From positions 1 to 19,334 of the forward strand of contig JBFIJN010000112.1 in assembly GCA_041600735.1 (NCBI GenBank): a stretch of DNA of 19,334 nucleotides, written 5' to 3'. The DNA is from Paraliomyxa sp041600735 (lineage in GTDB: Bacteria; Myxococcota_A; Polyangia; Nannocystales; Nannocystaceae). The notes under the pieces were generated by a model that ran no database searches, was not told where the DNA came from, and saw nothing but the letters and a program-made list of their open reading frames with translations. The stretch's first letter is position 1, and the number at the start of each line of letters is the position of its first letter. The translations under genes were made by a program, and so were the position numbers. Of this stretch, positions 16,775-19,334 are shown piece after piece.

Positions 16775-17895
16775 CAGACGAGCTCCAGCGGTGCACCCGC
16801 GAAGTACTGGATGAGCGACGAGGCCATCGCATCGCGCTGCGGCGGATGAAAGGCCAGACAGCGACAGGCGGCCAGGCGGTAGGCGATCTCGCCGTCCTTC
16901 TGGAACTCGCTGCCCCCGAGCGCCTCGAAGCCCCCGCCGCTCATGCGCTCGATCGCGTCTTGGATCGCGTAGCGCACCTGCAGGGTCCGCGCGAGCAGAG
17001 CCTCGGAGACCTCGCCCGCGCCCAGCTGGATGCCCAACCCCTCGAGCGCGCTGCCGCACAGCTCGAGCTCGCTCGCCAGCCGCGCCCGCAGGCTCGCCGA
17101 CACCTTGGTGCGCTCGAGCGCTCGCCCCACCAGCTCGCTGGCGATCCCCAGGTAGGCCGCGGTGATCAGCAGCTCGAACCACACGAAGCACAGCCGCATC
17201 GCGGGATCGGGGCGCGCTGCGGTGCCGCAGCGGATGATGTGCGCGTCGGGGACCACGATGTTGGTGAAGCGAACCTCGCCGTTCTCGGCCCCCGCGAAGA
17301 TCGGGCTGCCCCAGAACGGATGCCGCGAGATCCCCGGGTCCTCGGCCGGGATCAGCACATTGAGGATCTCGTCGGCGAAGCGAGTGCCCGCGGGGCCCGA
17401 GATCATCGTCGACAGCAGATCCATCGATGCCGACAGCGAGCACGGTCGCTTGACCCCGGTGACGCGCACCGCGTCGGCGAGCACCTCGACCTCGACCGAG
17501 GGCTTGAACATGGTCTTCTCGTAGCCCGACTCCGCCCCGCACGAGGCCACGAGCCACTTGTGCTCGCCGAAGCCCTCGAGCATGTGCTTGCGAGCCGCGC
17601 CCTCGAGCAGTCGCTCGATCATCACCACCTTGTACTGGTGCATGGTGGTGCCCACGGCCACGCTCGGCGCGACCCGGCCCAGGCCGACCTGGAAGCGAAT
17701 CGCCGTGCACGCGTCGGCCTCGAGCCCGCCAAACTCGCGCGGGAGCAGCAGCTGCCCCCCGCGATGGCGGCGGAACAGCTCCAGCGCGGGGCTGCCCGCC
17801 TGCTCGCGCGTCGCGAACTCGATGTCCGCGAGCGCCGCCAGCAAACCGGGCGTGAGGGCTTCCACCGTGTCCCGACTCTGATCGAGGTACGTCAT
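16774..17895 (-). CDS. Acyl-CoA dehydrogenase-like flavoprotein
   Basis: Member of the acyl-CoA dehydrogenase superfamily, 373 residues from the ATG at 17895. Such enzymes use FAD to desaturate or oxidise acyl thioesters, including carrier-protein-bound ones in NRPS/PKS pathways. Recognisable parts are LLLPREFGGLEAD (49-61) in the N-terminal helical domain, the middle beta-domain (WLVASCGAESG, 114-124; RVTGVKRPCSLSASMDLL, 144-161) and a C-terminal four-helix region ending in SGGGFEALGG (319-328). I could not place the catalytic base with confidence. The start is one base after the NRPS stop; an upstream in-frame ATG at 17931 would overlap the NRPS gene. A role in tailoring or making a ring or acyl unit is inference. 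Confidence 0.88.
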   Translation of the reverse strand: MTYLDQSRDTVEALTPGLLAALADIEFATREQAGSPALELFRRHRGGQLLLPREFGGLEADACTAIRFQVGLGRVAPSVAVGTTMHQYKVVMIERLLEGAARKHMLEGFGEHKWLVASCGAESGYEKTMFKPSVEVEVLADAVRVTGVKRPCSLSASMDLLSTMISGPAGTRFADEILNVLIPAEDPGISRHPFWGSPIFAGAENGEVRFTNIVVPDAHIIRCGTAARPDPAMRLCFVWFELLITAAYLGIASELVGRALERTKVSASLRARLASELELCGSALEGLGIQLGAGEVSEALLARTLQVRYAIQDAIERMSGGGFEALGGSEFQKDGEIAYRLAACRCLAFHPPQRDAMASSLIQYFAGAPLELV

Positions 17896-17896
17896 G

Positions 17897-19334
17897 CTAT
17901 GGGTGACCCTGGGCGGGTGAGGGTTGTGCATCGATGAGATGCGCGGCGTAGTCGGCGATGGCGGGTGCGGTCATCACCGTGTAGTGATCGGCGTCGACGG
18001 GAATCCGCTGCCAGTGCGCGGCGAGCCGAGTCCATGCCTCGTGCGCGAACGGGCGGACCCACTGGTGCAGCGAAGGCGAGCGCGTGGCCTCGACGTAGGT
18101 GACCGGGAACGACGCGGCCGCGGGCGGGGCATGGTCTGCGCAAAACGCGCGGAGTGCCCGTGCGTGGCTGCGAAACACGGAGAACGGGCGCTCGAGCGAC
18201 TCGGGCAGCACGTCGAGCGCCTCCGGCATCACGCCCGTTCGCAGCGCCTCGGTGCGTCGCAGATCGGCGAGGAACTCGCCGCGATCACGCGACTCGTCGT
18301 CCGGCCGCGCGCCGCTTCCCACCCAGGCATCGATCATCACCACGCGGGAGACCTCGCCGCCCTCGCGCGCGAACGCCTGCGCCACCGCATACGCGAGCAC
18401 GCCACCCATCGACCACCCCGCAAAGCTGGCCCGCCCCGCGCCCACGTGCTGGCGCACCAACGCGAGGTAGAGGTCGCGCAGCTCATCGAGCTCGCCCACC
18501 GCCTGCTCGCCGAGCTCGAGACCCGGCGCACGCAATCCGTAGATCGGCACCTCGCGCGGCAGCGCCTCCACCAGCTCGCGATAGCAGAAGATCGCGCCGC
18601 CCACCGGGTGGAACACGAAGACCGGGTCGCGCTCCGGGCTGCCCTCGCGCAGCCGCACGCACAGCTCGCCCGCCAGCGCACGACGCTCGTCGAGGCGCTC
18701 CGCCTGCCGGCGCACGCTGCCGCTGGCGAACAGCGAGTCGAGCGGCAGTCGCCAGCCAAACGCCTTCTCGATGCGATTGAACAGGCGCACCGCCAGCAGC
18801 GAGTCGCCGCCGAGCGCGAAGAAGTCGGCCTCTACGTCGAGCTCGTCGAGCTCGTCGAGACCCAGCAGCTCGGCCCAGATCGCGGCGAGTCGGCGCTCGG
18901 TGGCGGTGCCCGGCGTGGAGCGAGCCTCGCTCGGACCCGCGGGCTCGCGGGCGAGCTGCTCGAGCGCGCGTCGGTCGACCTTGCCGTTGCGGGTGAGCGG
19001 GATCCGCTCCACCGCGCGATAGATCGTGGGCACCATGTAGTGCGGTAGCTGTGAGGCGAGGCGCTCGCGGAACCGCTCGGGCTCGAGCGCCGCGGCGGCG
19101 GCCAGCACGACGAAGGCGACGAGCGTGCGCGCCGTGCCGCGCGAGCCCACCGCGCTCGCCAGCACCACGCACGACTCCACGCCCTCGCAGCGGGCCAGGT
19201 GCGTCTCGATCTCGCCGAGCTCGATGCGAAAGCCACCGATCTTGACCTGCGAGTCGCTGCGCCCCAAGAACTCGAGCACGCCGCCCTCGCGGTAGCGCGC
19301 CAGATCTCCGGTTCGGTAGAGCCGCTCCCCCGTG
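17897..19334 (-). CDS. NRPS terminal module, C-terminal part (adenylation end - carrier - thioesterase), 5' truncated
   Basis: The last 478 residues of a nonribosomal peptide synthetase; the rest lies beyond the right edge. Numbering from the first full codon (19333), the adenylation end shows A7 RLYRTGDLARY (4-14), A8 GRSDSQVKIGGFRIELGEIE (24-43) and A10 with K118 in TRNGKVDR. The carrier domain carries the phosphopantetheine Ser178 in FALGGDSLL. The type I thioesterase (about 235-465) has FHPVGG, nucleophile Ser308 in GWSMG, Asp335 in MIDAW and His450 in DADHY, a complete triad. It would release the finished peptide by hydrolysis or cyclisation. The specificity-determining A-domain pocket is outside the window. 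It ends in TAG one base before the acyl-CoA dehydrogenase start. Confidence 0.95.
   Translation of the reverse strand, partial: TGERLYRTGDLARYREGGVLEFLGRSDSQVKIGGFRIELGEIETHLARCEGVESCVVLASAVGSRGTARTLVAFVVLAAAAALEPERFRERLASQLPHYMVPTIYRAVERIPLTRNGKVDRRALEQLAREPAGPSEARSTPGTATERRLAAIWAELLGLDELDELDVEADFFALGGDSLLAVRLFNRIEKAFGWRLPLDSLFASGSVRRQAERLDERRALAGELCVRLREGSPERDPVFVFHPVGGAIFCYRELVEALPREVPIYGLRAPGLELGEQAVGELDELRDLYLALVRQHVGAGRASFAGWSMGGVLAYAVAQAFAREGGEVSRVVMIDAWVGSGARPDDESRDRGEFLADLRRTEALRTGVMPEALDVLPESLERPFSVFRSHARALRAFCADHAPPAAASFPVTYVEATRSPSLHQWVRPFAHEAWTRLAAHWQRIPVDADHYTVMTAPAIADYAAHLIDAQPSPAQGHP

Larger units (their letters stand above)
11532..19334 (-). other. Biosynthetic gene cluster (NRPS with EPSP-synthase-like gene), truncated at right edge
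   Basis: Seven consecutive minus-strand genes run from an NRPS end module to a DUF924 protein. Junctions in transcription order: TAG-C-ATG (1-nt gap, 17899-17893), TGATG (16776-16772), GTGA (16097-16094), ATGA (14745-14742), TGATG (13401-13397) and ATGA (12140-12137). No internal promoter space exists, so one polycistronic, translationally coupled transcript starting beyond 19334 is expected. The mix of carrier-protein chemistry (NRPS, condensation domain), redox genes, an altered shikimate-pathway enzyme and an aminotransferase points to a specialised metabolite. Confidence 0.85.

Overview
The window is GC-rich chromosomal DNA from a myxobacterium, most likely of the Nannocystineae type. The evidence is a MYXO-CTERM sorting tail, a Cys-rich lipoprotein with a Ser/Thr/Gly linker, a membrane-anchored Hanks-type kinase, an FHA-domain sigma-54 activator and high coding density. 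No gene-free stretch exceeds 300 bases; the longest gap, 8425-8598, is a divergent promoter region. I see no tRNA, rRNA, CRISPR array, transposase or integrase.

Left part (1-4077, minus strand). In transcription order this holds an OXA-type class D beta-lactamase predicted to be a lipoprotein, an FHA-AAA+-Fis sigma-54 activator, and a PilT-type ATPase that runs off the left edge. The PilT protein has its N-terminal PAS-like domain twice. A near-consensus -24/-12 element lies between the activator and the PilT gene.

Middle part (4152-11544). A Ser/Thr kinase with a periplasmic LytR_C-like tail diverges from the beta-lactamase gene. It converges on a seven-repeat FG-GAP/VCBS surface protein with a MYXO-CTERM tail. 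That gene diverges from a lipoprotein with 26 cysteines after its lipid-anchor cysteine, which is followed by a good hairpin terminator. Next come a WGR-SWIM-ATP-dependent DNA ligase fusion and a GNAT acetyltransferase.

Right part (11532-19334, minus strand). This is the downstream half of a biosynthetic gene cluster that continues past the right edge. In transcription order it encodes the end of an NRPS (adenylation C-terminus, carrier protein, thioesterase), an acyl-CoA dehydrogenase-like protein, a PaiB-family FMN-binding protein, an EPSP-synthase-like protein, a free-standing condensation domain, a class III aminotransferase and a DUF924 protein. The six junctions either overlap by 1-4 nt or, in one case, are 1 nt apart, so the genes are almost certainly one translationally coupled operon. 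The EPSP-synthase-like enzyme keeps the shikimate-site and most catalytic residues but has replaced the GNxGT phosphoenolpyruvate-binding loop. This suggests a shikimate-derived building block made by altered chemistry and loaded onto an NRPS. It is the most promising candidate for an undescribed pathway in this window. The product cannot be named from what is visible.
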